NCBI GenBank assembly: GCA_037953745.1 | Contig: JBAKBP010003076.1 | Span: 27,297-91,296 of the forward strand | From: Lithodes maja | Taxonomy: Eukaryota > Arthropoda > Malacostraca > Decapoda > Lithodidae | Length of the DNA: 64,000 bases | Direction of reading: 5' to 3' | Shown here: piece after piece, positions 52,028 to 63,162 of the stretch | How the letters are laid out: each line of letters starts with the position of its first letter | Position numbering within the stretch: the first letter of the stretch is position 1 | Notes under the pieces: generated by a model | What the model was told of the DNA's origin: nothing | The model's input: the letters and a program-made list of their open reading frames with translations, nothing else | The model's database searches: none | Position numbers and translations under genes: made by a program

Positions 52028-53908
52028 ACGAATCACTGGGTTGGTTGGAAGGCCTGAGAGGCTTAACTAGTGTCCGCAGGGACTCCAAGCTTATTGGTCC
52101 ACAGCGAAGTACCCCAAGGATTAAGGTCTAGGAGGTCACTAGACATGTTGGGGGGATTGAACGAATTGTGACTGAAAGATGTGGAAGAAGTACGACGTTT
52201 ACCCACTTGGTCAGAGTATGATTTCAAAATCTTAATACAATTGCATATAGTTCCCCAGAATATTAAATTAAACATGTGCCTCACTGGAATGAAACAGTTA
52301 GTTAAGGTATTTTTAAGTCATTACTAGATGTCTTTCATAAACAAAATATAATCCTCCAAAGTTAGTCAAAATACGAAAAGTGGTTACACTGGAACGGGGC
52401 TCACTTTTCACTTCTCTGTTTTAGTCATGAAGGAGGGAAGGGGAGAATAATTTGATCCCTTTGAACATTTAAAATTAATTACTGTATGTTTAATTAAGCG
52501 GGTTGTTAAACAATGAAAGCGCCCAAAGCTGACTGTGAAAGGGGTTACTTAATAGTTTGGAGAGGAACGGCAGCAAATATTCATGTAAAATATATTCTTC
52601 AGCGTTAAGTGAAGACAAATTATTTCGTATTGCAATGGTGAAAGAGATAGCATGTGGAGATTACTGACTAATATTTTGAGCTCTGGTAAAATAGGTGTGT
52701 GCAGGTTATCTCTTCAAAATATAATAATTATATACCGGTATATAAACAGTTCAATAATTTCAAATTAATGTGGTGCTTTATATGTATCTTTTGCTTTGTT
52801 TTAATACTACTAGTATACTTCTTTCTTTTTTAGAACAAACTAGTTCCAATTGTATCCACTTTTTTTTTTTAATCTCTGGGAGTACTTACTTGGCCGAGTA
52901 CTAAGTGCAGGATCCTCCAACAACATATACATCGAATTTGTGTCATAATAAAGACATAATAAAGACTGTAGCCAATAATACTTACAAATAACTTTGCATC
53001 AAAAGGGTATATGTCACTTCACACCGTTGTTAAGTTTTATAAACTCAAAACAACATAATAGTACAAATAATACAAAGATCTTGAAATATCGATTAGTTCA
53101 ACTTCCTGTTCGTTTCTTTAAAAAATCCAAAACCCATACTATGTTAAGTTATTTCAAATAGAGTAATATATACATCCTAGACTGATCAAACATAGGCCAA
53201 ATGTCAGCAACATGAGAACAAAACAAACATGCATGACATGTATTACTATACACTATATTAACATGATAACTGTGGTTATCCTATAGATGGCTTCACTGCC
53301 CAGGTGGGGACTTTCCCACTAATGTTGTAGAATATACATTGCCCTACTGCCGTATCCGTAGCCCCGAAGGAATTAAAAAATAGCCCTAATGGAAAATTCA
53401 GGTAAATTTTTCCTTATGAAACGCTTGGTTATGCATACTCTTCCCCTTCTGGCCTTGGAAATATCCCTTAATACTTTCCTGCTTACAGCTAGCAGCAGGC
53501 CAGGTAGCGAGCTGTTATCACTCTCTCTCCCTCTTTCATAATGTTCCACTCGTGATAACTCAATGAAATAAAGAAGATAGTACGAGTTATGACCTGTTAC
53601 ATGAAATTAATCTCACATTTGTACCTGTTGTATAGCTGTTACAAATATGTGTAGTGGACCTGCTTTCCTTGAAATTAAGTTTCTAAAACATCTCTTGCTT
53701 GGTCACAAACTTTCTCACAACTGATGCTTTGTAGCAAACTGATATTAGTATGTATGGAAAGGTTAAAGGCTTATGAAAGCATCTGGCAACAAGCAGAGCG
53801 GCTCGGTGCTACCAAATCAGTCGGTAGTGTCAAAACGTATTGCTACGTCGACCACAGTATTGATCTTTTTGTACATAGTATGTATCAAAAGGTTGCCCGC
53901 AGTCAGTC
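52028..53908. other. No gene recognised
   Basis: A/T-rich sequence. Open frames are short and match nothing I recognise. Possibly the upstream part of the CR1 element on the minus strand near 52060-52290, but unsupported. Confidence 0.5.
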
Positions 53909-53912
53909 TTAA

Positions 53913-54336
53913 CCCTTGTCTAGCGGGTTGTTTTGGGCTCATTTGGGCATATTCAGGCCCTCCTGCATGATAAATCAAGCATCTGCATGAAAAAAAAAAA
54001 AAAATTTAGCAAAAAACTAGGCGCTAAAAGCTTCAAAATGAGACCAGAACGAGCTACGTAGCACTCGTGGTTCTCTTGCAGTGATGCCACGAACATGGGA
54101 GTTTAGCATATATCGGTATATTTTTCCCAGCTATGCTCACTACTGGCTACACTGCCGGCCTCTCGAGAACACAGGGAACATGAGTTAATGGGCGGCGGTA
54201 AGATCTGGGAGTCGGCTGTCTGGCCCGCTGCACTCCCGGCCATTTGCACTCGATTTTAACCCTTTAAAAGCCTTAATAATGCTCCTAACTTGCTGCAAAT
54301 TGGTGCACGACTTAAGTCGAGCGCCGCCAAGAAGGG
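53913..54336. mobile_element. TTAA MITE (right duplication decayed)
   Basis: Left TTAA at 53909-53912 followed by CCCTTGTCTAGCGGGTTG; right end GCCGCCAAGAAGGG, then AAAT instead of TTAA. Shares internal blocks (GGGCATATTCAGGC, ACTAGGCG, GCTTCAAAATGAGACCAGAA, GACACTCGATTTT-like) with 54702-55121. Confidence 0.68.
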
Positions 54337-54701
54337 AAATGAAAGGCTTCATATAAATGATTGCTATATAGAAATGTAAAATAAATACTTTCCACTATTG
54401 TTTTTAGTCAATCAAAATATAATAGTTAAATAGTAATACTATGTAGGCTACTGTTTGAACTGCACAATATATATTTTATCTTTTTATCTACTTTGCTACG
54501 TCACAATTCTGAATTATATTTTGAAAAATCAAGTAACTTTCCCTTTAGTCCAATTCATGTCGTGTTCTTCCTCATCAGATCGCCATTCCTTCAACATGAG
54601 GGTCTATAATAAGGGCCTATATTGGGGGTATATATAACTCATTATATAAAGTAGTTTTCTTTTTTATCGGTAAGCCCTCTTGTGATAAACATTTGTCTTA
54701 A

Positions 54702-55121
54702 CCCTTTTTCTGCAGGGTGTTTTGGCTATTTAGGGCATATTCAGGCACTCCTGAATGATAACTCAAGCATCTGCATTAAATGAATTGTATTCTGCCGAAA
54801 ACTAGGCGAAAATAGCTTCAAAATGAGACCAGAAAATGACCCCGTACGTGGTCTGGTTCACCCGCAGCGGTGCCAGTGAAACGCGGGAAACACGCTATTT
54901 GGAAGCACTCGCTTGCTTGGCTACACTGTTGTGAGGCACAGAGAGAGACCCGCGCGAGACACAGTCTCGCAGTGAGCCGCTCGCTGCTCTGACGGTCGGA
55001 GGTGGGCCCCTCACGCTCCCGCCCACTGACACTCGATTTTTACGGTTTTTACAAGCTTTTAAAGCCTGGAATTTGCTGTAACTTGCCAGGACGTTCCAGA
55101 ACATCACCCGCAGCGAAAGGG
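54702..55121. mobile_element. TTAA MITE
   Basis: 420 bp between TTAA at 54698-54701 and 55122-55125. Terminal inverted repeats CCCTTTTTCTGCAGGGTG and CCCTTTCGCTGCGGGTG. No ORF of note. Confidence 0.8.
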
Positions 55122-55806
55122 TTAAAGGTAAAACATGATTATTCCATGCTGTAAGAACGTGGCCGCAGCAAGATTAAACATACGTTGTGAAACATTTATA
55201 GGATGTTGTGTGTGCGTCTCTTTCAATATTTACTCTCCCCGGGAGATCCATTAACTCCTGAACAATGCAAATGGTGACAATAATTACGTCAACAAACATA
55301 TTACACAGAAAAGAAACTCGGCTTGGGAGGTAAATGACAGGTACACAGCATGATAATCTAGTTTCTTTTGAGAGATGTTCCTTCGAGAAAGAGGAAGAGC
55401 CATAATGCAGCCTTCACGAAATAGCCGAGTCTGTCATCAAACATCAGTCATGCAGATGCGCTGTGTTTGTTATCCTCAAGCCCCTGTCATCTAGTTAGCT
55501 TCGCCCTGTACTTCACTCTCCCAGTTAATCAAATGCCTTCCACTTATGCTCCAAACTCAATCAACGCTGTTCTCTGCCAGCTTTTCATCTTAATGAGAAT
55601 ACTAAATGCCATATGTATAAGAATTGTGAGGTCCAAATGCTAGGATAAGTGAAGAATTGTCAGTTTTACGTGCTAAATAGTTTTGGAAAACATGTTTATC
55701 ACACGTATGAAATCATAGCTACTTTAGTATTTCATTCAGAAATAATATATAATGTGTCTACATAACTTTTCTTGAATAAACAAATGAATAATAAAAAGGT
55801 TGTTAA

Positions 55807-56008
55807 CCCCTTTTGTACCGGCGATAATTTCATTATATTCTGGCAACTATTGGACGATTTTGTACAGCTGAAGAAGGACTTCTACTTATTAAATGGCTAC
55901 AAACTATCTCAATTAATCCTTTTAGCGACCACCGATCCTTCCTAAACTTCATGAAATCGTTAAAAAAGCTAGAATAATATAGAAAGGACGTCGCTGGTAA
56001 AGAAGAGG
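55807..56008. mobile_element. Short TTAA MITE
   Basis: 202 bp between TTAA at 55803-55806 and 56009-56012. Inverted ends CCCCTTTTGTACCGGCGA and CCTCTTCTTTACCAGCGA. Related to 32229-32434 and 61017-61083. Confidence 0.75.
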
Positions 56009-56122
56009 TTAAGCATTAAGCACCAAAGCAATTTGCTTCTAGCTAGATTATTAACAACTGACAAAGAAAGCAAACGAAGATAAAATACTGATATTGCTGT
56101 TTGTGTCTTGTAATGAATTATT

Positions 56123-56125
<3 letters not shown>

Positions 56126-56183
<58 letters not shown>
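56126..56183. repeat. (TA)n microsatellite
   Basis: An uninterrupted TA dinucleotide run directly upstream of the LINE B fragment. Confidence 0.95.
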
Positions 56184-56189
<6 letters not shown>

Positions 56190-56194
56190 ACCCT

Positions 56195-57079
56195 ACATCT
56201 TTTCAATCTTAAACGACTATAGCAGTTAGTCCATCAACCCACCAGTATCCCGGATCGCTTCGGAGATCGGCCCAACATTCTTGACTTATTTCTAACCTCT
56301 AACCTTTCTGCTTATACTGTAAATCTGTTCTCTCCTTTTGGCTCCTCCGACCATAAACTAATATCTGTCACCTGTCCTATCTCTCCAGTACGGCCACCCT
56401 ATTCACCCAACCGGCAGCGCTTGTGGCACGCGCGGCCAACTGGGAGGCATTTCGGCAGTACTTCTTGGATTTCCCATGAAATTACTTTTGCTTCTGTGGC
56501 CGGGGACCCTCAGAGAGTGCTGAACGCATTACCGAGGTAATCCTCTCAGGCATAGAAGAATATTTTCAATTTTATTTCTCTCAGTCTAATGCAAACAAAT
56601 CTTGGTTTACTCACGCCTGTTCTACTGCTGTCCGCAACAAGGAGGAAGCATTCAAACGGTACCGATGCCTTAAGACTCAAGAATCTCATTCTTCCTATGT
56701 TTCTGCCCGGAATCAAGAAAAATCTGTTCTTCGACTTGCCAAACACTCTTTCATTAATAATAAATGCACTGAACTATCCAACTCTAACTCTTCCGAAGCT
56801 TTTTGGCATCTAGCCAAAAACCTTTCCAACAATTTTTCTTCCTCGTCTTTCCCTCCCCTTTTCCACACTGATGGCACAACCATCACTTTTTCCTCTGACG
56901 AAGCTGAACTCTTCGCTCAAACTATTGCTAGAAACTCCACCTTGGATAATTCTGGTGCTATTCCTCCCTCTCCACCCCCCTCTCTCCTACTTATGCCTAG
57001 GGAGGGATGCCTTAAAGGTCGCTCTACTTGTGATCTTCTTTCAAAACATTATCTTACTAACTCTTGGTTAGAATCGACA
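56195..57079 (+). pseudogene. LINE family B, copy 3: endonuclease end to RT start, internally deleted
   Basis: Endonuclease C-terminal text in several frames ([30 protein letters not shown]), then NANKSWFTHACSTAVRNKEE, SYVSARNQEKSVLRLAKHSF, EAFWHLAKNLSNNF and STLDNSGAIPPSPP. At about 57000 it jumps to the KGRSTCDLLS...LTNSW region, so about 300 bp of RT have been deleted relative to 33869-35745. It supplies the 5' part missing from copy 2. Confidence 0.82.
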
Positions 57080-57194
57080 AACACAAGGGACTAGAGTTCT
57101 CGCAGAGAGGCTGCAGTCCTGCCGTTATTCTTTACTTACAGTGTGCTGGCTTAATAATACAATAGGGTTGATAGCCTATGAAGTCCCATTTTAA

Positions 57195-57761
57195 CTAATA
57201 ATCGACGAACATATGGGCCAGTCCAGCAGAACAGGTCTCCCTCTAAACACGCCTCCTCACTCAGCAGTAAGAGATCACTGTTACAGTTGTAACAGTGATT
57301 ATAGTATACTTGATTCATGTAATTCTACCAACCTTAGAATATTAGAGTCCCTCTATATATACTGTATAAGGATAAACCTTCCCTTAATAATAACCAATCT
57401 GTTATTCCTCTTCATATGGTAAATTAATTTGTTTTTACTGTAGCTCTTTAAATATCTTGAGGTTTTAGAGTCCCTCCCTAGTAATTGATAAATGTCCTTT
57501 TAGTCTCAACCATTATTTAATTTCCCAGTTTTTCCCGGGTTATGTTTTTTGTTTTTTGCTCTCTGTGTTTGCTTTATCTTATAAACTTTTTGGACTAACT
57601 TATTGTCCTGATTTAGCTATAATATTTTGATTTTCTCATTTTAGATATCACTGAAGATGGCATAACATATGTCGAAACGTTTGATGATAAAGATGCTGTT
57701 GGTTGCTACCCTGGTTCTCATTTTGCTCTACAATGTGCGGTTCCCCAAGAACAAACCTATA

Positions 57762-57797
<36 letters not shown>
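57195..57797 (+). pseudogene. Penelope-like element 3' fragment
   Basis: Starts inside the GIY-YIG endonuclease domain (HMGQSSRTGLPLNTPPHSAV, LDSCNSTNLRILESLY) and continues through a 3' region almost the same as that of the element at 61353-62870, up to CAATGTGCGGTTCCCCAAGA and a (TA)n tract at 57764-57797. Confidence 0.82.
57651..57678 (+). promoter_or_regulatory. Hammerhead-like core in Penelope 3' region
   Basis: CTGAAGA, a 6-bp stem (GGCATA/TATGTC with one G-U), then GAAAC. The same layout occurs at 62745-62773 and on the minus strand at 57841-57870. Stems I and III are not convincing in this copy. Confidence 0.4.
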
Positions 57798-57802
<5 letters not shown>

Positions 57803-58800
57803 AAAACTCGCTAGGAAAATTGAAACAATGGAACACCAAGCTTTCGTCTATTCTCTCAAGACATCTTCAGGGTAATACAAGAAAACAGGGGGAGAGTGAG
57901 GCTTAAATACCCGTCCTAAATCATCTGTGAGTTGCTAACTAGCATATAAATACAAAAAGTGTTGCCAGCCTACTGCCTGTTGCCATATTTTTAGGAACAT
58001 GCTTAATTTATATACAACATATATGTACATATATACATTAAAATGTGCCTAACAATACAATCTAATCATATATACAATTTGATACACCTCAATGAACTTG
58101 CAGATCCCTTTCAAACTGTTATCGTAACTTATGAAAATATGAAGACAACCAATACCTGTAGAAATACATATAATTACATATACATACACATATACATGCA
58201 TACTGTATACACACATACATTACATACATACACATAAAAATTACATATATAAGAAAAATAGAAAAAGAAACAACAAATATGGGAGTCTGCAGAAAGCCGA
58301 AAGGTCACACAAGGCAGATCCTACCCATATCCAACCCTACTTATAAGGACGAAGAGCCCACACCTGGCTAATCCCCCTCACAGCTACACAGTATATAAAT
58401 TATACATAAACACACATATACATACACACACCTACTTACACACACACACATGTACTGTATACATACATTAACATACATATATACAATAATTATTATAAAA
58501 CAAAACCAAACACAAAGAAAATACATAGTGATCATACCTCATGTGTATAGTATTAATAAGGTACAATCTAATACTATGAGGATAGACCTCACATAAATGG
58601 TCAGGTCTCAAACTACAAGCTGTTTCAATCTATAATCTGACGGTCTGGACATCTATTTCTAGCTCTTTTTATTTTATCATTTTCATTGAGGAGATTTAGC
58701 AGGATGTTATCTATTTTGTAAAGGCCATCATTTAGATTCATAGTGTTTATACAATCTCTGATCACGGCGGACTCGGCAAATAGTCTTTCATAATAGCAGC
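57798..58800 (-). pseudogene. Penelope-like element 3' part, opposite strand
   Basis: 58625-58800 (up to the assembly gap) encodes a probable GIY-YIG C-terminus: RLFAESAVIRDCINTMNLND, GLYKID, stop at 58625. It is followed by a long A/T-rich 3' region to 57798 that ends in a hammerhead-like core at 57841-57870. A CR1 3' UTR piece is embedded at 58278-58385. The 5' part is lost in the gap. Confidence 0.55.
58278..58385 (-). repeat. CR1 3' UTR fragment
   Basis: Starts TGGGAGTCTGCAGAAAGCCG and matches 32926-33000 and a bit beyond, in the same orientation as the 3' end of the CR1 element on the minus strand. A/T-rich text on the left replaces the octamer tail. Confidence 0.7.
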
Positions 58801-59000
58801 NNNNNNNNNNNNNNNNNNNNNNNNNNNNNNNNNNNNNNNNNNNNNNNNNNNNNNNNNNNNNNNNNNNNNNNNNNNNNNNNNNNNNNNNNNNNNNNNNNNN
58901 NNNNNNNNNNNNNNNNNNNNNNNNNNNNNNNNNNNNNNNNNNNNNNNNNNNNNNNNNNNNNNNNNNNNNNNNNNNNNNNNNNNNNNNNNNNNNNNNNNNN
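58801..59000. other. Assembly gap (200 N)
   Basis: Exactly 200 undetermined bases; a round number suggests a gap of unknown size. Everything on either side may not be adjacent in the genome, and proteins predicted across it are meaningless. Confidence 0.99.
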
Positions 59001-60990
59001 AAAGGCAACATACACCTTTTGTTGCTTCTCCAGATATTTCTCCACAACACAATTCAGGGTAAAAATCTGATCTACACATCCTCTTCCCTTCCTAAAACCT
59101 CCCTGCTCATCGCCTATCCATTTCTCCGTTCTCACTCTCACTCTCTCAATCACTACCCTACTGTACACCTTCCCTACTACGCATAAAAGACATACCGGTA
59201 TTCCTCGGTGGTTACCACACACTCCTTTTCCCCCTTTGCCCTTATATAGGGGGACTATTATGCCAGTCTTCCAGTCATCTGGTGCACTCCCCTTCTCCCA
59301 TGCTAGTTTGCAAATTGTTCATACCCATTCGACCACTATCTCACCACCATACCTCAACATTTCCCCACACACTCCATCTGTTCCTGGTGCTTTCCCCAAC
59401 TTCACTCTTTTCATGGCTTCCCACAATTCTGACCTCCTGATCCCCACGTCCTCCTCCACTACTTCTCGTCTTCTCCCTCCCATACCATATCCAACTATCT
59501 TTGATGGCTCTTCATTCCTTACATTTAGAAACTCGTTGAAGTACTCACTCCATCCTTCGACTCTCTCTTGCTTCTCGGCTAGCATTCTCCCATTCTTATC
59601 TTTCACACCCTTATTGTTTCCCTTGCTACCTTCCGTAACTTTCGTGATTTCTTTCCAGAACAGTTTCTTACACTCCCTCCATTTTACACTCAGATTCCTT
59701 CCAAATTCCTCATCTACTCTTCTCTTACTTTCCTTCACTACTCTCTTCACCACTCTTTCTTTCCACGTACCTCGCTCGTTTCTGCCTCTCCCAATCTTCA
59801 TTCCCTCTACTACCCAACCACTCTCTATATGCTTTCTTCTTGTCTTCCACAGCTATTTTTATCTCTTCTGTCCACCAGCTTTCACTCCCCTCCCTCTTGT
59901 CCTCACTCCATACACCTCCTCACATGCACAGATCTCTTCCTTAAACACTTTGCTCATCTCTTCCACTTCCTCCATATCTTCCAGGTCGAACCCACCTAGT
60001 CGTCTTTCTACTGCTCTCCTGTACTCTTCCCTGATTTCCTCCTCCTGTAACCTCTCCACCCTCTTCACCATTCCACCTTCCTCTCGCCTCCCTCCAGCTC
60101 TCCTCACCCACTTCTTTTGTATCCTAATTTTATCTAATATTACATAATGATCAAACAGACTCCCTCCAATACCCCTATACACCCTAGCATCTAGCACCGA
60201 TTTCCTCAGTCGTTCATAAACACATAAATATAATCAATCAGTGACTCTCGTTCCACCACTGTCTTATCCTTCATCGTCCAGACCACTTTCCATGTGTACC
60301 TGTGTATCATTCTGTGTCGGAAGGTGTTGGCTATACCCCTCACCCTCCCACCACTCCATCAACTTTCCTATCACCCACCTTACCATTCATTTCCCCAATC
60401 ACAAATATTCTTTCATTCTTGTCAAACTTATCCAGGCACGCCTCCACACTCACACATAACTCCTCTTTCTCTCTTACAAGTTTATCCTCTGACGGAGCAT
60501 ACACACACACAATCACCCACGTTTATATTCCTACTTTCATTCTCACCCACACAATCATTGAACCCACAGATCCCTATTCTCTTACACGCTCCTTCCATTT
60601 GTTACTTACAAACAAACACGCACCTTCTCTCACTGTTCCCTCACTCACTCCAGCACACACACCCAGTCCACATTCCCACTCTCTCACATCTGTACCTTTC
60701 CATTTGGTCTCCGTCATTCCACATACATCCAGCCTGGCATTCACTAACACTTCCAGTACCTTTCTCTCTTTTTTACCATCATTCATGCCACTCACGTTCC
60801 ATGTAGCTATTCTAAGAATGTCTGTAATATTGTCCATAATCGGTTGGGGTTCGTCAACACAGTGTCCGTCCGCATCCGAGGCTGATCGTTCGTTTTTTGT
60901 TGCTTCATTATTTGTCACGGGTGGGGGTCGCAAGCCCACCGACCCAACCTCTTCAGTCGCCTCTTACGACACGCAGAAGGCACGTGGGGC
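59001..60990 (-). pseudogene. Non-LTR element: endonuclease and start of RT
   Basis: The minus strand from 60939: RIATWNVSGMNDGKKERKVL and RLDVCGMTETKWKGTD (endonuclease start), later VYRGIGGSLFDHYVILDKIR with a coiled coil, then 59319-59801 with EYFNEFLNVRNEE and KLGKAPGTDGVCGEMLRYGG (RT 0/1). 58788-59222 gives GNHRGIPVCLLCVVGKVYSR and DEQGGFRKGRGCVDQIFTL (RT 2a/3), cut by the gap. RTE/R4-like wording is an impression only. Plus-strand ORFs here are mirror images. Several frame breaks lie between 60200 and 60580. Confidence 0.8.
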
Positions 60991-61016
60991 ATATTTTAAT
61001 CCCATATCCCCAGGGT

Positions 61017-61083
61017 AAGCTAAATACAGTCGTCTAATAGTTGCCAGAATATAATGGAAAGGACGTCGCCGGTAGAGAAGGGG
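61017..61083. mobile_element. Truncated TTAA MITE
   Basis: The 67 bases before TTAA (61084-61087) match the right half of 55807-56008 (GGAAAGGACGTCGC-GGTA-AGAAG). The left half is missing. Confidence 0.55.
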
Positions 61084-61159
61084 TTAATCTTTAGTATTTT
61101 GCTCTCTCGATGCTCTCTCGCCCCTCTCATATTTATTAAACAATCAACGTTCTGTTCTT

Positions 61160-61253
61160 TTGTATCCCTTTATCTATCTATCTATTTCTATCTATCTATC
61201 TATCTATCTATCTATTTTTCTGTCCATCTATCTATCTATCTATTTTTCTGTCC

Positions 61254-61332
<79 letters not shown>
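61160..61332. repeat. (TCTA)n and (TA)n microsatellite
   Basis: TCTA tetramers with a few TTTCTGTCCA interruptions, merging into (TA)n at 61291-61332. It marks the 5' truncation point of the following Penelope-like element. Confidence 0.95.
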
Positions 61333-61333
<1 letters not shown>

Positions 61334-61352
61334 TGTATATGAACATATATAT

Positions 61353-62516
61353 ATGAACAAATATATAATTATGAACAAAGCTTTCTTCAAAAGTGTATTA
61401 AGTGCTTGTGTTAAAGACTGTCATTTTAGCTTTAATAATGAGGTTTATAAACAGATGGATGGTGTGGCAATGGGTGAGCCTCTGGGTCCTACTTTTGCAA
61501 ATATTTTGCTCTGTCATTGGGAGAAGAAATGGTTAGATAATTGTGCCTCTACATTTAAACCCATATTGTATCGTCGCTACGTCGACGACTCCCTACTGGT
61601 TTTCAAAGAAAAATGTCATGCTGTTTTGTTCCTAGATTACCTAAATGTTAAACATAAGAATATAAAGTTTACTATCGAGAACGAAGAAAATGGGAGATTA
61701 CCCTTTTCTGGATCTGTTGTTACCAAAGTAAATACCAGTTTGTTAATGTCCATATTTAGAAAACCTACATTCTCAGGCTTAGGTACTAGTTTCTTTAGCT
61801 ATTGCTCTCTCAAGTTTAAGGTTAACTCCATTAAGACTCTTCTTCATAGAGCTTATCAACTAACTTCAACATATGGCTTGTTTCACGAGGAGATTGTTTT
61901 TTTAAGAAATTACTTTGTCAATAATGGATTTACTTCTATGATTTTTGATAAGCAAGTCAGAAATTTTGTGCATAATATTTATCATCCCAAACAAACTGTG
62001 TACACTGTGAGTAAGAAGGAAGTGTATTTTAAACTACCGTTTCTTGGCAAGGTATCTGATAAATTAGAAAGAGCAATTAAGGATAAACTCTCTAGTTTTT
62101 ACCCTCAAATCCAGTTTAGATTCATTCACAAAAATTATTTCCAGGTTCGTTCATTTTTCTGCTTCAAAGATCGTCTGCCCAACGCCCTGCGATCGTCGAT
62201 TGTTTATAAATTTCAGTGCCCTAGTTGCCATACAGGATATATTGGAAGCACTATCAGAGCTTTCAAATCAAGAATCGACGAACATATGGGTCAGTCCAGC
62301 AGAACAGGTCTCCCTATAAGCACGCCTCCTCACTCAGCAGTAAGAGATCACTGTTACAGTTGTAATGTGTCTGTCAACCCCCGCGATTTTAGGATACTTG
62401 ATTCGTGTAATTCTACCAACCTTAGAATATTAGAGTCTCTCTCTATACCGGTATATAAAGATATACCTTCCCTTATTAATAACCAATCTGCTATTCCTCT
62501 GCATATGGTCAATTAA
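61353..62516 (+). CDS. Penelope-like RT with GIY-YIG endonuclease (C-terminal part)
   Basis: 387 codons, no stop. It begins after RT motif A: GVAMGEPLGPTFANILL (motif B) at about 37-53, RRYVDDSLLVF (motif C, YVDD at 76-79), then SIFRKPTFSG and a thumb. The linker contains FRFIHKNYFQVRSFFCFKDR. The endonuclease starts near residue 285 (YKFQCPSCHTGYIGSTIRAF) with SRIDEHMG, SAVRDHCYSC, and ends RILESL...SAIPLHMVN. Full Penelope ORFs are about twice as long, so the RT fingers are missing. The apparent ATG comes from flanking TA repeats. It primes at open chromosome ends or nicks in intact relatives. Confidence 0.9.
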   Translation: MNKYIIMNKAFFKSVLSACVKDCHFSFNNEVYKQMDGVAMGEPLGPTFANILLCHWEKKWLDNCASTFKPILYRRYVDDSLLVFKEKCHAVLFLDYLNVKHKNIKFTIENEENGRLPFSGSVVTKVNTSLLMSIFRKPTFSGLGTSFFSYCSLKFKVNSIKTLLHRAYQLTSTYGLFHEEIVFLRNYFVNNGFTSMIFDKQVRNFVHNIYHPKQTVYTVSKKEVYFKLPFLGKVSDKLERAIKDKLSSFYPQIQFRFIHKNYFQVRSFFCFKDRLPNALRSSIVYKFQCPSCHTGYIGSTIRAFKSRIDEHMGQSSRTGLPISTPPHSAVRDHCYSCNVSVNPRDFRILDSCNSTNLRILESLSIPVYKDIPSLINNQSAIPLHMVN

Positions 62517-62744
62517 CTTGTTTTTTCTGTAGATCGTCATATATCTTGAGGTTTTAGAGTCCCTCCCTAGTAGGCTAATTAATATATTTTCTTTTTAGTC
62601 TCCCCCATTTTTAATTTCCCAGACTTTCCCGGGTTTTGTGTTTTTTGTATTTTGTTCTCTGTGTTTGATGTGTTTTAAACTCTTTTGGACTGACTTATTG
62701 TCCTGATTTAGCTATAATATTTTAATTTTCTCATTTTAGATTCA

Positions 62745-62780
62745 CTGAAGATGACATAGGATTATGTCGAAACGTTTGTT
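62745..62780 (+). promoter_or_regulatory. Hammerhead-ribozyme-like core
   Basis: CTGAAGA at 62745-62751, stem GACATA/TATGTC with a GGAT loop, GAAAC at 62769-62773, then GTTTGTT, which could close a 2-bp stem III (AC/GT). Flanking CATTTTA and TAAAGATG could form a bulged stem I, but not directly at the core. Hammerheads are known in Penelope-like elements, so this is a credible but unproven candidate. Confidence 0.45.
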
Positions 62781-62981
62781 AATAAAGATGCTGTTGGTTT
62801 CTTCCATGGTTCTCCTTTTCCTCTACAATGTGCGGTTCCCCAAGAACAAAACTATATCTCATTATATATATATGTGTTTCTATCATTATATATCCATCTA
62901 TCCATCATTATACTGTATATCTGTGTAACTGTCAATATTTATCCATCTCTCTATCAGCCTTATGTCATATTTTACCCATTG

Positions 62982-62987
<6 letters not shown>

Positions 62988-63015
<28 letters not shown>

Positions 63016-63162
63016 CTATATTCTTTTTCTATCACTTTAAATCTATTTGTCTATCTATCTATCTATCTATATTTATTTGTCTGTATTTATCTATCTGGCT
63101 GGTTGTCTGTGTATCTATCTACCTGTATTTATTTATCTACCTATCTATATATCTATCTATCT
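62988..63162. repeat. Poly(T) run and (TCTA)n microsatellite
   Basis: A T run of about 30 at 62988-63015, followed after a short spacer by TCTA/TTTATC tetramers up to 63162. Confidence 0.9.

Larger units (their letters stand above)
61353..62870 (+). mobile_element. 5'-truncated Penelope-like element
   Basis: Uninterrupted RT/GIY-YIG ORF (61353-62516), then a 3' region of about 350 bp closing with TGTGCGGTTCCCCAAGAACA and a short TA tract. The 5' end is cut in a TA microsatellite. The 3' part is repeated at 57195-57797. Confidence 0.88.

Noticed and set aside
58625..59222. ORFs running through the N block
   Set aside because: The 200 N bases translate as unknown residues; the two sides belong to different elements.
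59236..60147. Long plus-strand ORF (303 codons), Ser/Leu/Pro-rich
   Set aside because: It is the mirror of the minus-strand LINE coding sequence, which carries recognisable endonuclease and RT motifs; the plus-strand text has none.
60302..61018. Plus-strand ORF of 238 codons
   Set aside because: Antisense of the LINE endonuclease (RIATWNVSGM on the minus strand); low-complexity His/Ser/Thr composition.
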